The notes beneath the pieces are model-generated. The model made no database searches, was not told the DNA's origin, and was given only the letters and a program-made list of their open reading frames with translations. The position numbers and the translations under genes were made by a program. From positions 1 through 64,000 of the forward strand of contig DASVDE010000017.1 of the NCBI GenBank assembly GCA_036381235.1: DNA of 64,000 nt. The letters run 5' to 3'. Positions 40,790-48,200 of the stretch are shown here, piece after piece. The stretch's first letter is position 1; every line of letters starts with the position of its first letter. This stretch comes from DASVDE01 sp036381235 (GTDB lineage: Bacteria; Actinomycetota; Thermoleophilia; Solirubrobacterales; 70-9).

Positions 40790-41564
40790 TCAGCAGCGTC
40801 TGCACCGCCCGGCCGATCCGACCGCGACCGTCGGAGAGCACCGACTCGGCGGAGCCGACCCCGTTTTCACGAGGCCGCGTGACCGCGTCGACGCAGATCC
40901 ACTCGCCTTCGGGCATCCGTTCCAGGTGGACGGTCAGATCGACGTTGATGAAGAGGAAGCGGCGATAGTCGAGAACGGAGCTGATCCCGTTGCCGACGTC
41001 GGCGGCGACCAGCGTGCGCTGCAGGGGCGAGGGCTCCTCCCCGGCGACGAGTGGATGGCGCATCCGCAGCCAGGCGATCGCCGGCCCCGCCTCGAGAAAG
41101 CCGCCCTCGACGAAGGTGGCATCTATCGCCGTGTGGTAGCCGACGTCCTGGCCGGTTGGGAAGAAGAAGCCGGGGCCGGAGCCGTGCTCGGGGCCGGGAG
41201 GCGGCGGAGGTATCGCGGCGACCTCGGCGGGCAGCTCGACCGCCGCCGTGCGGAGCCGCCAGGCGGTGGCCCGCATCAGCTCCTCGCCGCCCTCGTCGCT
41301 CAGAGAAGCCTCGACCAGCTGCACCCGGCGACCGGGGCGCAGGACCCTGGCGCTGACCCGCAGCGGCGCGATCGGAACCGAGCGCAGGATCTCGAAAGTG
41401 ATGCGGCCGACCTGGAACTCGGCGGCATCCGGCAGCTGCTCGATCTCCCTGCCGAGCAGCGCAGCAGGGGGCCCGGCGTGCTGGGCCCCGGGGTCCCAGG
41501 GGCCGCGGGTCAGCTCGGTCGCCGCCCAGTCGTCCCCATCGCGCTCGTAGAAGGCCGCTGACAC
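40770..41564 (-). CDS. Acyl-CoA thioesterase-like (double hot-dog) protein
   Basis: A 264-residue protein with two hot-dog halves: the first starts FYERDGDDWAATELTRGPWDPGAQHAGPPAALLGREIE and LVEASLSDEGGEELMRATAWRL; the second includes GPAIAWLRMRHPLVAGEEPSPLQRTLVAADVGNGISSVLD. This is the TesB-like/DUF4442-like thioesterase family common in actinobacteria. GTG 41564 gives the expected start MSAAFYERDG. Substrate probably acyl-CoA; no lipid genes are adjacent. Confidence 0.8.
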   Translation of the reverse strand: MSAAFYERDGDDWAATELTRGPWDPGAQHAGPPAALLGREIEQLPDAAEFQVGRITFEILRSVPIAPLRVSARVLRPGRRVQLVEASLSDEGGEELMRATAWRLRTAAVELPAEVAAIPPPPPGPEHGSGPGFFFPTGQDVGYHTAIDATFVEGGFLEAGPAIAWLRMRHPLVAGEEPSPLQRTLVAADVGNGISSVLDYRRFLFINVDLTVHLERMPEGEWICVDAVTRPRENGVGSAESVLSDGRGRIGRAVQTLLISERGG

Positions 41565-41593
41565 GGCGGCAATCCTACGGGCGGCGGAATAAC

Positions 41594-42214
41594 TCAGCCG
41601 ACTGCGGAGGCGCCGGCGAGATCTATGTGAGGGGACGTATGAGGTCGGGCCCGAACGCTGCCGCAATGGCTGCCGAAATGCTGGGTCCAGACGTGGGCGC
41701 CGGAACGGCCGTCGAGGCCGCCCACTTGCAGGCCCACCCCGAGCTGGCTGTAGGAGCCGAGGATGTTCTCGCGATGCCCGGGGGAGTGCAGCCAAGCCTT
41801 GAAGATCGAGCGCACCGTCGCGTAGGAGCCGGTTCCCCAGGCGATGTTCTCGCCGGCTCGCCAGCAGCGCGCCGAGGTGTAGCCGACCCGTTGCATCCAG
41901 TAGGTGAAGTCACGCCCACAGGCGTAGTGGCTGAAGCTGTCGCAGCGCAGGATGTCGCTCGACTTCTCCGATGCCGAGCGGTCCAGCGCATCCACATCCA
42001 CGAACGTCGCCTGGCCGGCGCTGCGACGGGCGAAGTTGGTCATGCACTGCATCGCCTGCTCCTGTACTGCGGCCGGAGCGTCGGCGTCGTTCTGGTCCGG
42101 GCACACGGATGGCGGCGCCATCAGGTCGCCGAGGTCCATCGCCCCGGCGGAAGGAGCCACGGCAGCGCCGACCAGGGCGACCAGCGCGAAGAGGAGTGCG
42201 AATCTGCGGACCAT
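41594..42214 (-). CDS. Secreted CAP-domain (SCP/PR1-like) protein
   Basis: A 206-residue exported protein. ATG 42214 gives a signal peptide ending near AGA. The CAP domain shows NFARRSAGQATFVDVDALDRSASEKSSDILRCDSFSHYACGRDF, then GENIAWGTGSYATVRSIFKAWLHSPGHRENIL, the family signature, and GAHVWTQHFGSHC. Several cysteines could form disulfides. CAP proteins bind metals or lipids; bacterial roles are mostly unknown. Confidence 0.88.
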   Translation of the reverse strand: MVRRFALLFALVALVGAAVAPSAGAMDLGDLMAPPSVCPDQNDADAPAAVQEQAMQCMTNFARRSAGQATFVDVDALDRSASEKSSDILRCDSFSHYACGRDFTYWMQRVGYTSARCWRAGENIAWGTGSYATVRSIFKAWLHSPGHRENILGSYSQLGVGLQVGGLDGRSGAHVWTQHFGSHCGSVRARPHTSPHIDLAGASAVG

Positions 42215-42306
42215 GTTGCTTCTCTCGCCCGCACGAGCCGCATCCCCAATAGCCAAATCGGGAACTGGACGTTTGTTTGATTTGCATAACTCCGTACCCT
42301 TGAGCC

Positions 42307-42708
42307 ATGCCCAAGATCCAAAAGTCGGACCGAGAGTGGCGCGAGCAGCTGACGCCCGAGCAGTACGAGGTGACGCGCAAGGCCGGTACCGAGCGTGCCT
42401 TCACCGGGCCCTACGTGGACGAGAAGAGCGAGGGTATGTATCGCTGCGTCTGCTGCGACGCCGAGCTGTTCTCCTCGGACACGAAGTTCGACTCCGGCAC
42501 CGGCTGGCCCAGCTTCACCGAGCCGGCCAATCTCGAGAACGTCGAGCTGCGACCCGACAACAGCCTCTTCATGCGGCGCACCGAGGTCGTCTGCCGCAAC
42601 TGCGACGCCCACCTCGGCCACGTGTTCGACGACGGGCCCGGCCCCAACGGCCAGCGCTACTGCATCAACGGCTGCGCGCTGGAGCTCAAGCCGAGCCCCG
42701 ACGCGTGA
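42307..42708 (+). CDS. msrB: Peptide methionine (R)-S-oxide reductase
   Basis: Repairs methionine-R-sulfoxide in proteins. The 133-residue protein has WREQLTPEQYEVTRKAGTERAFTG at the start, zinc-binding cysteine pairs CVCC and CRNC, the GTGWPSF segment, HLGHVFDDGPGPNGQRYCIN with the catalytic cysteine. The usual RYCINSAAL reads RYCINGCALEL, placing an extra cysteine three residues after the catalytic one. ATG 42307. Convergent with the response regulator gene. Cytosolic, as no signal peptide is seen. Confidence 0.95.
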   Translation: MPKIQKSDREWREQLTPEQYEVTRKAGTERAFTGPYVDEKSEGMYRCVCCDAELFSSDTKFDSGTGWPSFTEPANLENVELRPDNSLFMRRTEVVCRNCDAHLGHVFDDGPGPNGQRYCINGCALELKPSPDA

Positions 42709-42717
42709 GGCGGCGTT

Positions 42718-43368
42718 TTACGCCGAGCCGCCCGCGCCCAGATAGCTGAACTTCACCGCCAGGGCCACAGCCTCGGTCCTGGTGTCGACCTCGAGCTTGG
42801 CGATCGCGTTGCGCACGTGTGTGTGGACGGTCGCCGGGCTGAGCGAAAGCCGTTCGGCGATCTCTTTCACCCGCAGGCCTTCGGCCAGCAGCTCCAGGAT
42901 CTGGCGCTCTCTGGGAGAGAGGTCGAGCAGCTTCTCAACCTCAGACGGCTTGCCGCCGGCGAAGTCGCCGCCGAGGAAGGTGCCGCCGCCGGTCACCGCT
43001 TTGACCGCCTTGGCGATGTCCTCGGCCGGAGCCGACTTCAACACGTAACCGGACGCGCCGGCCCGCAGCGCCAGCGCCAGAAGATCGGGTTGAGCGTGAG
43101 CGGTGAAGACGATCACCTTGGTCCGGGGGCGGACCTTGAGCACTTCCTTGGTGGCCTCGATCCCATCGCGTTTGGGCATCTCGACGTCGATGATCAGGAC
43201 GTCGGGCTCGAGATCTTTGACGACCTCGATCACGTCGCGCCCGTTGCCGGCCTCGCCGACGATCTCGACTGTGTTCGAGTTGGACATGCGCGCCTTGATC
43301 GCCTCGCGGACGATCTCGTGGTCATCGCAGAGAACTACGCGCTTGGCTTCTCGGACTGCGGCACTCAT
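42718..43368 (-). CDS. Response regulator, NarL/LuxR type
   Basis: A 216-residue two-domain regulator: receiver with CDDHEIVREAIKARM, phosphoacceptor aspartate in VLIIDVEMPKRDG and VLKSAPAEDIAKA, then an HTH LuxR domain (LSPRERQILELLAEGLRVKEIAERLSLSPATVHTHVRNAI). No kinase gene is adjacent, so it is an orphan regulator. It is coupled by ATGA overlap to serS and lies at the end of a cytochrome c-serS-regulator run. Confidence 0.93.
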   Translation of the reverse strand: MSAAVREAKRVVLCDDHEIVREAIKARMSNSNTVEIVGEAGNGRDVIEVVKDLEPDVLIIDVEMPKRDGIEATKEVLKVRPRTKVIVFTAHAQPDLLALALRAGASGYVLKSAPAEDIAKAVKAVTGGGTFLGGDFAGGKPSEVEKLLDLSPRERQILELLAEGLRVKEIAERLSLSPATVHTHVRNAIAKLEVDTRTEAVALAVKFSYLGAGGSA

Positions 43369-44636
43369 CGACGTTCGATCCTCTCAGGGGCTCCATAGGA
43401 ATGCAAAGAATTAGGTAGCGTGAAACCGCCGTCTCGCTCCTGCCTGTTTTCGATCAGCGCGATCATCGTTCTCCCCACAGCCACTGCTGTGCCGTTCAGC
43501 GTGTGCACCGCATGCGGAGATTCGCCGTCGGCCGGTCGATACCTACAGCCGAGGCGGCGGGCTTGGTAATCGGTCGTGTTGGAGCAGGAGGTCAGCTCGC
43601 GGTAGCGATCCTGACTGGGGATCCACGCCTCGCAATCGAACTTGCGGGTCGCCGGGGCGCCGAGGTCGCCGACCGGGATGTCGACGACTCTGTAGGGGAT
43701 CTCCAGCTCGGCGAGGATCCGCTCCTCGATCGCCAATAGGCGCTCGTGCTCCGCCGTCGACTCGCTCGGCTCGACGAACGAGAACATCTCCACCTTGTCG
43801 AACTGGTGGACGCGGAAGATGCCGCGCGTGTCGCGGCCGGCGGCGCCCGCCTCGCGGCGGAAGCAGGTGGAGAAGCCGCTGTAGCGGAGCGGCAACGCGC
43901 CGGGCTCGAGGATCTCGCCGGCATGAAGGCCGGCGAGCGCGACCTCCGAGGTGCCGGCCAGGTAGAGGTCATCCTCGGGGATCGCGTAGATCTGCTGTTC
44001 GGTGTCGGGAAGGAAGCCGGTCCCGTAGAGGGCCTCCTCGCGGACGAGGACCGGCGGGATCACCGGCTCGTGCCCCTCCTCGCGGACCAGGTCGATCGCA
44101 AAGTGGACCAGGGCCAGCTCCAACAGGACCAGGTCTCCCTTCAGGTAGGCAAAGCGGGAGCCGGAGAGCTGCGCCGCCGACTCCATGTCAATCAGCCCCA
44201 GCTCGGAGCCGATCTCCAGGTGATCGCGAACCTCGAAGTCGAACGCCGGGCGCTCTCCGACCTCGCGGATCGTGACCGCGTCCTCTTCGCTCAACCCGTC
44301 GGGAGCCGCGGGGTCGGGCAGGTTGGGCAGGGTGGCGAGGACTCGCTCGAGGTCCGCGTCGACCTTCTCAAGCTCGGATTTGCCCGCCTCGATCTTCTCC
44401 TTCAGCGCCCCCACTTCGTCCATCAGCGCCCCGGCCTCGCCGCCGCGCTGCTTGGCCTCGCCGATCTGCTTGGAGAGGGACTTACGTTCGGCCTGGGCGC
44501 CCTCCAGCTCGGGAAGCAGCTCGCGACGGCGCGCGTCCAACGTCAGCAACTCGTCCACCTGTTCGGCCGCGCCGCGCCGCGCCAGTGCTTCCTTGATCCG
44601 CTCGGGCTCGGAGCGGATCAGCTTCAGGTCAAGCAT
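43365..44636 (-). CDS. serS: Serine--tRNA ligase
   Basis: Charges tRNA-Ser. The 423-residue class II synthetase has an N-terminal two-helix coiled-coil arm (MLDLKLIRSEPERIKEALARRG to about residue 110), motif 2 FSTCFRREAGAAGRDTRGIFRVHQFDKVEMF and motif 3 HTLNGTAVAVGRTMIALIE, with TSCSNTTDYQARRLGCRYR between. ATG 44636 is 11 bases after the cytochrome c stop, and the stop overlaps the response regulator start, an unusual operon context for a synthetase. Confidence 0.96.
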   Translation of the reverse strand: MLDLKLIRSEPERIKEALARRGAAEQVDELLTLDARRRELLPELEGAQAERKSLSKQIGEAKQRGGEAGALMDEVGALKEKIEAGKSELEKVDADLERVLATLPNLPDPAAPDGLSEEDAVTIREVGERPAFDFEVRDHLEIGSELGLIDMESAAQLSGSRFAYLKGDLVLLELALVHFAIDLVREEGHEPVIPPVLVREEALYGTGFLPDTEQQIYAIPEDDLYLAGTSEVALAGLHAGEILEPGALPLRYSGFSTCFRREAGAAGRDTRGIFRVHQFDKVEMFSFVEPSESTAEHERLLAIEERILAELEIPYRVVDIPVGDLGAPATRKFDCEAWIPSQDRYRELTSCSNTTDYQARRLGCRYRPADGESPHAVHTLNGTAVAVGRTMIALIENRQERDGGFTLPNSLHSYGAPERIERR

Positions 44637-44647
44637 GTCGCCCTCGG

Positions 44648-45043
44648 CTAGGGGGACTCGCCGGGGCGGGGTGAGGTTTCGGCGTCCTGCCCCGCGTACT
44701 CGGCGACGAAGCGGGCCAGTTCCTCGGCCTCGCGGCCGACCACGATGTTCTGGGGCATGATCGCCCCCGAGAAGCCGCCGTTTTGGATCGCGAAGAGAGC
44801 ATCCTGGTAAGTCTCGGTTCGCTGATCGAGGTTAGGACCCTGCGTCCGCTCACCGCGATTGCCGGTTCCCTGGGTGCCGGCCGCGCTCAGCGTGTGGCAA
44901 CCCGAGCAGTGGGTTGCGAAGAGAACGGCCCCGGCGTGGTTGGGGTCGTCCTGGGGCACGGAGATTCCCTCCTCCCCGAAGCCACAGGCAGCGAGCCCGA
45001 GGGCGAAGGCAACCGCCAGAGCTGTGATCCAAACTGGGCGCAC
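44648..45043 (-). CDS. Monohaem c-type cytochrome lipoprotein
   Basis: A 131-residue exported electron carrier. The N-terminal hydrophobic segment ends in lipobox LAAC, so it is likely membrane-anchored outside. One haem-binding CSGCH occurs in ATHCSGCHTLSAAGTQGTGNRG, and the axial methionine is probably in GAIMPQNIV. This fits the class I cytochromes that donate to terminal oxidases. GTG 45043. It heads the serS-response regulator run, which suggests respiratory-state regulation but is only inference. Confidence 0.88.
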   Translation of the reverse strand: MRPVWITALAVAFALGLAACGFGEEGISVPQDDPNHAGAVLFATHCSGCHTLSAAGTQGTGNRGERTQGPNLDQRTETYQDALFAIQNGGFSGAIMPQNIVVGREAEELARFVAEYAGQDAETSPRPGESP

Positions 45044-45071
45044 GCGGCGCGCATCATATTGTCTGGCTTAG

Positions 45072-45563
45072 ATGCCCGACTCCAGAGTGAGTCCTCCCGA
45101 CCCCGACCGCTTCCGTGAAGCGATGGGCTCGCTGCCCACCGGCGTCACCGTCGTCACCGCAGCGGGCCCCGAGGGACCGGCTGGCGCAACGGCAAACGCG
45201 GTCAGCTCCCTCTCCCTGGATCCGATGCTGATGCTTGCCTGCCTCGACCGAGGCTCGCGCACTCTGCTCGCCGTGCAGGCCGCGAATCGATTCGGAGTCA
45301 GCGTCCTGCACTCGGGCCAAGAGGGGATCGCCCGCGCCTTCGCGACCAAGGCGCCCGTCGCCGACAAGTGGGAGGGCATCGAGTGGAGCGAGCGCGACGG
45401 CATCCCGGCTATCGACGATGCCCTGGCCTGGGTCGGCTGTGAGCTGCGCGACGTGATCGCCGGCGGCGACCATGTGATCGTCACCGGCGAGGTGACCGGC
45501 CTGGAGACCGGCGAGGGCGACCCCCTCGTGTTCCACCGGGGTCGCTATCGACCCCTTGGGTAA
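45072..45563 (+). CDS. Flavin reductase-like FMN-binding protein
   Basis: A 163-residue split-barrel flavoprotein of the flavin reductase family: FREAMGSLPTGVTVVTAAGPEGPAGATANAVSSLSLDPMLMLACLDRGS and FGVSVLHSGQEGIARAFA, ending GDPLVFHRGRYRPLG. Such proteins supply reduced FMN/FAD to two-component monooxygenases; no partner oxygenase is next to it. ATG 45072 is divergent from the cytochrome c gene by 28 bases. A palindromic element begins directly at its stop codon. Confidence 0.9.
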   Translation: MPDSRVSPPDPDRFREAMGSLPTGVTVVTAAGPEGPAGATANAVSSLSLDPMLMLACLDRGSRTLLAVQAANRFGVSVLHSGQEGIARAFATKAPVADKWEGIEWSERDGIPAIDDALAWVGCELRDVIAGGDHVIVTGEVTGLETGEGDPLVFHRGRYRPLG

Positions 45564-45612
45564 GCGCAACCGACTTTTACCCCACCCCAGTGTGGTCAAA
45601 GTCGGTTGCGCT
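45563..45612. repeat. Palindromic element, CACCCCAG class, copy 2 (intergenic)
   Basis: AGCGCAACCGACTTT (45563-45577) and AAAGTCGGTTGCGCT (45598-45612) pair perfectly around a 20-base loop with CACCCCAG and GTGTGGTC. It starts on the last base of the flavin reductase stop and could serve as its terminator. The loop matches copies at 28264, 52206 and 52928 but the arms are unrelated in sequence to them. Confidence 0.75.
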
Positions 45613-45629
45613 GAAAGTAGCCTCTCCAT

Positions 45630-45950
45630 ATGGAGGGGCCGAGCAAACGCTGGAGCCTGCGAGGGCGAAACGACGAAGGTGACGAGGCCTGGCTGATCCG
45701 CGGCATCTCCCAGAAGCTCTACCGTTGCCCCGGCTGCCACGGTGAGATCGACATCGGCGCCGACCACACGATCGTCCAGTACGTCCGCCGCCTCGGCGGC
45801 ACCGACCACCACCACTGGCACAGCGGCTGCGCCGAGGAGCTGCTCATCCCCCAGCTGACCGACCTCCAGCGAGTCCCCGCCTCGGAGTCCTCCCGCTCCA
45901 AGCTGGAAGCCCGCGGCCGCAGGAAGTCAGGCCGGCGCGACCGCCACTGA
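45630..45950 (+). CDS. Small actinobacterial zinc-ribbon-like protein
   Basis: A 106-residue basic protein. A core of YRCPGCHGEIDIGADHTIVQYVRR and HHHWHSGCAEELL forms a C-x2-C ... H-x-x-C-type metal site, preceded by DEAWLIRGISQKL. It fits a small family widespread in actinobacteria, often annotated as ATP/GTP-binding without support. The C-terminal 30 residues are basic, suggesting nucleic acid contact. ATG 45630 lies inside a small CTCCATATGGAG palindrome. Function unknown. Confidence 0.75.
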   Translation: MEGPSKRWSLRGRNDEGDEAWLIRGISQKLYRCPGCHGEIDIGADHTIVQYVRRLGGTDHHHWHSGCAEELLIPQLTDLQRVPASESSRSKLEARGRRKSGRRDRH

Positions 45951-45952
45951 CT

Positions 45953-46002
45953 CGGGGTGAAACGTTTTGTAGGGGCTATACCCCTACAAACGTTTCACCC
46001 CG
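45953..46002. terminator. Strong hairpin between convergent genes
   Basis: A 22-bp stem with one bulged T and loop CTATA: arms CGGGGTGAAACGTTTTGTAGGGG (read with one bulge) and CCCCTACAAACGTTTCACCCCG. It lies between the convergent stops at 45950 and 46010, a natural place for a bidirectional terminator. Confidence 0.65.
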
Positions 46003-46009
46003 GCTTGGT

Positions 46010-46447
46010 TCAGAAGAGGTGGCCGCTGGTGCCGGCCGCGCGCAGGGCGAGGAAGAAGATCACGCCGCAGCTGACGGCCATGATGCCCATCTCGCGGCGG
46101 ACTATGGCGAGGGCGAGGGATTGCTGAGCCTCTTCCGGGAGTGTTTCGAAATCGGTATCGCCCAACTCTCGCTCGGCGGCGCCGGCGCGGGCTCCCTCGG
46201 CCAGGAAAGAGACGACGAGCGGGAGCACCCCGTAGAGGTAATGGAGATCGTCGGCGGCCTCGTGACCGGTGAAGACGAGCAGGCCGCCCAGCATCACCTG
46301 GATGAAGACCGCAGCCTGTGCGGCGCGCAGCAGATACCAGAACCGGACCGACGCGCGGTCGCGGAACCAGGCGATCCCTCCGACCAGACCGGCTGCGAGG
46401 TTGAGCAACAGGACGCCAACGCCGGTGATGAGATGCACTTCGGCCAA
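46010..46447 (-). CDS. Four-helix membrane protein of unknown function
   Basis: A 145-residue protein with four hydrophobic helices (about residues 5-27, 40-62, 68-84 and 122-140) and a cytosolic acidic loop RELGDTDFETLPEEAQQSLALAIVRRE. It is divergent from nuoA with 97 bases between. The helices lack catalytic or metal-binding residues. Position next to nuo suggests a respiratory or membrane role, which is inference only. Confidence 0.65.
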   Translation of the reverse strand: MAEVHLITGVGVLLLNLAAGLVGGIAWFRDRASVRFWYLLRAAQAAVFIQVMLGGLLVFTGHEAADDLHYLYGVLPLVVSFLAEGARAGAAERELGDTDFETLPEEAQQSLALAIVRREMGIMAVSCGVIFFLALRAAGTSGHLF

Positions 46448-46544
46448 CTTATATCCGCCTGAAAGAGTCGGGATTCGGCTTCCTGATGCGGAAAATCACT
46501 ATGTAGCAAGTTGTCACAAGGTGGGTGTATAACGCACCCTGCTC

Positions 46545-46922
46545 GTGCTGAAGAGCTACCTGCCGATACTCGTCTTCGCATTCCTCGGCCTCACCGTCGG
46601 GGGGGCCTTCGCGATGCTCAACCACGTGATCGGGCCGAAGCGGCCGAAGCGGCCCACCGCCGCGACACGCCGCCAGGACGCGCCGTATGAGTCGGGCATC
46701 CCGGTCGAGGCGGCGCGGGGCTTTCGCTTCGGGATCAGCTTCTACCTCGTCGCGATGCTGTTCATCCTCTTCGACATCGAGGTCGTCTTCCTCTACCCGG
46801 TCGGGGTGATCCTGAAGGGAGCCGACAGCGTCTTCGTGCTCGGCGAGCTGATCACCTTCGTCGTCTTGCTGATGGTCGCCTTCGTCTACGTCTGGCGGAA
46901 GGGAGCCCTGGATTGGAAATAG
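46545..46922 (+). CDS. nuoA: NADH-quinone oxidoreductase subunit A
   Basis: Small membrane subunit of complex I near the quinone site. The 125-residue protein has three helices with PYESGIPVEAARGFRFGISFYLVAMLFILFDIEVVFLYP between TM1 and TM2, the diagnostic NuoA signature including the conserved acidic residues. GTG 46545 starts the gene. It is first of a 14-gene complex I operon. A candidate TATAAC -10 element occurs at 46528-46533, without a convincing -35. Confidence 0.95.
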   Translation: MLKSYLPILVFAFLGLTVGGAFAMLNHVIGPKRPKRPTAATRRQDAPYESGIPVEAARGFRFGISFYLVAMLFILFDIEVVFLYPVGVILKGADSVFVLGELITFVVLLMVAFVYVWRKGALDWK

Positions 46923-47584
46923 AGCGCCGGACGATGCGGGAACGGGGGCTGCGCGCTCGCGACATGCTGCGCGGCGACCTCGAGGGGGATGAGCTGGAGC
47001 GCTACGTCGAGGAGCGGGTCGTGATGACCAATTTCGACAAGATGCTGAACTGGGCGCGATCGAACGCGATCTTCCCGCTGACCTTCGGCCTCGCCTGCTG
47101 CGCGATCGAGGCGCCAATCGCGCTCGTCGGCAGCCCTCGCTACGACCTTGCCCGCTTCGGCGCCGAGGCGCTGCGTGCCTCGCCGCGCCAGGCGGACCTG
47201 ATCATCCTCTCGGGCCGGGTCTCGATCAAGATGGCGCCTGTCGTCCGCCGTCTCTATGACCAGATGCTGGAGCCGAAGTGGGCGATCTCGATGGGCGCCT
47301 GCTCCTCCAGCGGCGGCATGTTCGCCAACTACGCCGTGGTGCAGGGCGCCGATAAGTTCATGCCGATCGACCTCCACATCCCCGGCTGCCCGCCGCGGCC
47401 CGAGGCCGTCCTCTACGGCTTCAACAAGCTGCAGCGCAAGATTCAGGGCAATCCCGATCAGGGCTGGCGGCAGCGCTACGACGCCGCCGGCACCGAGGAG
47501 TGGGCGCGTGGCGGGGAGCGCAGCGCGCCCAGCCCCGAGGCGGCCGAGGCCTACGCGGCCGCCAGGGAGCTGATCCGTGCCTGA
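46913..47584 (+). CDS. nuoB: NADH-quinone oxidoreductase subunit B
   Basis: Peripheral-arm subunit carrying the N2 [4Fe-4S] cluster that reduces quinone. The 223-residue protein has FGLACCAIEAP (tandem cysteines), ISMGACSSSGG and IPGCPPRPEA, giving the four cluster cysteines. TTG 46913 is chosen because GGAAGGGAG stands seven bases upstream; ATG 46934 is an alternative. It overlaps the nuoA stop by 10 bases and nuoC by 8. Confidence 0.95.
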   Translation: MEIERRTMRERGLRARDMLRGDLEGDELERYVEERVVMTNFDKMLNWARSNAIFPLTFGLACCAIEAPIALVGSPRYDLARFGAEALRASPRQADLIILSGRVSIKMAPVVRRLYDQMLEPKWAISMGACSSSGGMFANYAVVQGADKFMPIDLHIPGCPPRPEAVLYGFNKLQRKIQGNPDQGWRQRYDAAGTEEWARGGERSAPSPEAAEAYAAARELIRA

Positions 47585-48200
47585 CGCTCCCGGGCTCGAG
47601 CTGATCCGGGGGGAAATCGAGCAGGACCACCCCGGCGCGGTGCTGGACACCGGCTTCGACCGTGGCGGCGCCACGCTGGTCGTCGACCCGGCCCAGATCC
47701 TTCCCGTGTTGAGCTGGCTGCGCGATGCCCCCGGCCAGGCCTACCGCTTCCTCTCCAGCCTGCATGCTGCTGACTACCTCCCGGCTTCCCCCCGCTTTGC
47801 GGTGCACTACGAACTCCTCAATCGCGATCGTGCTGAACGCCTCCGCGTGAAGGCCTTGCTGGCCGATCCGGCTGCCGGGGCCACCGCCCCTTCCGCGGGT
47901 GGCGCGGGTGATGGGGGGGTCGAGGACGAGACCTCGCCCGCAGCGCCCCCCCATCACCCGGGTCAGGACCCGCAGCCGGAGCACGACCTCCCCAGCATCG
48001 ACTCATGCGTTGAGCTGTTCCCGACGGCCGAGTTCCAGGAGCGCGAGGCCTACGACATGTTCGGGATCGTCTTCGAGGGGCACCCCGACCTGACCCGGAT
48101 CCTGCTGCCCGAGGACTACGTGGGCTGGCCGCAGCGGCGGGACTTCCCGGTCGGCGGCGAGCCTGTGACCTTCACCTACAACGAGCGCGCTCGTGGCTGA
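47577..48200 (+). CDS. nuoC: NADH-quinone oxidoreductase subunit C, with an internal palindrome-encoded insert
   Basis: Peripheral-arm scaffold subunit binding NuoD. The 207-residue protein has an N-terminal domain (YRFLSSLHAADYLPASPRFAVHYELLN) and the C-terminal signature EFQEREAYDMFGIVFEGHPDLTRILLPEDY. Between LRVKALLADP and LPSIDSCVELFP, where most family members go almost directly, about 35 extra proline/glycine/acidic residues occur, centred on a perfect 15-bp palindrome. GTG 47577 overlaps nuoB by 8; the stop overlaps nuoD by 8. Confidence 0.94.
   Translation: MPDAPGLELIRGEIEQDHPGAVLDTGFDRGGATLVVDPAQILPVLSWLRDAPGQAYRFLSSLHAADYLPASPRFAVHYELLNRDRAERLRVKALLADPAAGATAPSAGGAGDGGVEDETSPAAPPHHPGQDPQPEHDLPSIDSCVELFPTAEFQEREAYDMFGIVFEGHPDLTRILLPEDYVGWPQRRDFPVGGEPVTFTYNERARG
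47905..47960. repeat. In-frame palindromic element in nuoC
   Basis: CGGGTGATGGGGGGG (47905-47919) and CCCCCCCATCACCCG (47946-47960) pair perfectly over 15 bases; the 26-base loop holds an inner CGAGG-ACGAGA-CCTCG hairpin. It encodes residues about 110-128 of NuoC within the non-conserved linker. Confidence 0.75.

Noticed and set aside
46505..46533. Sigma-70-type promoter for nuoA (TTGTCA with TATAAC)
   Set aside because: TATAAC at 46528-46533 is a fair -10, but TTGTCA is only 11 bases before it and nothing suitable lies at the right distance; not listed as a feature.
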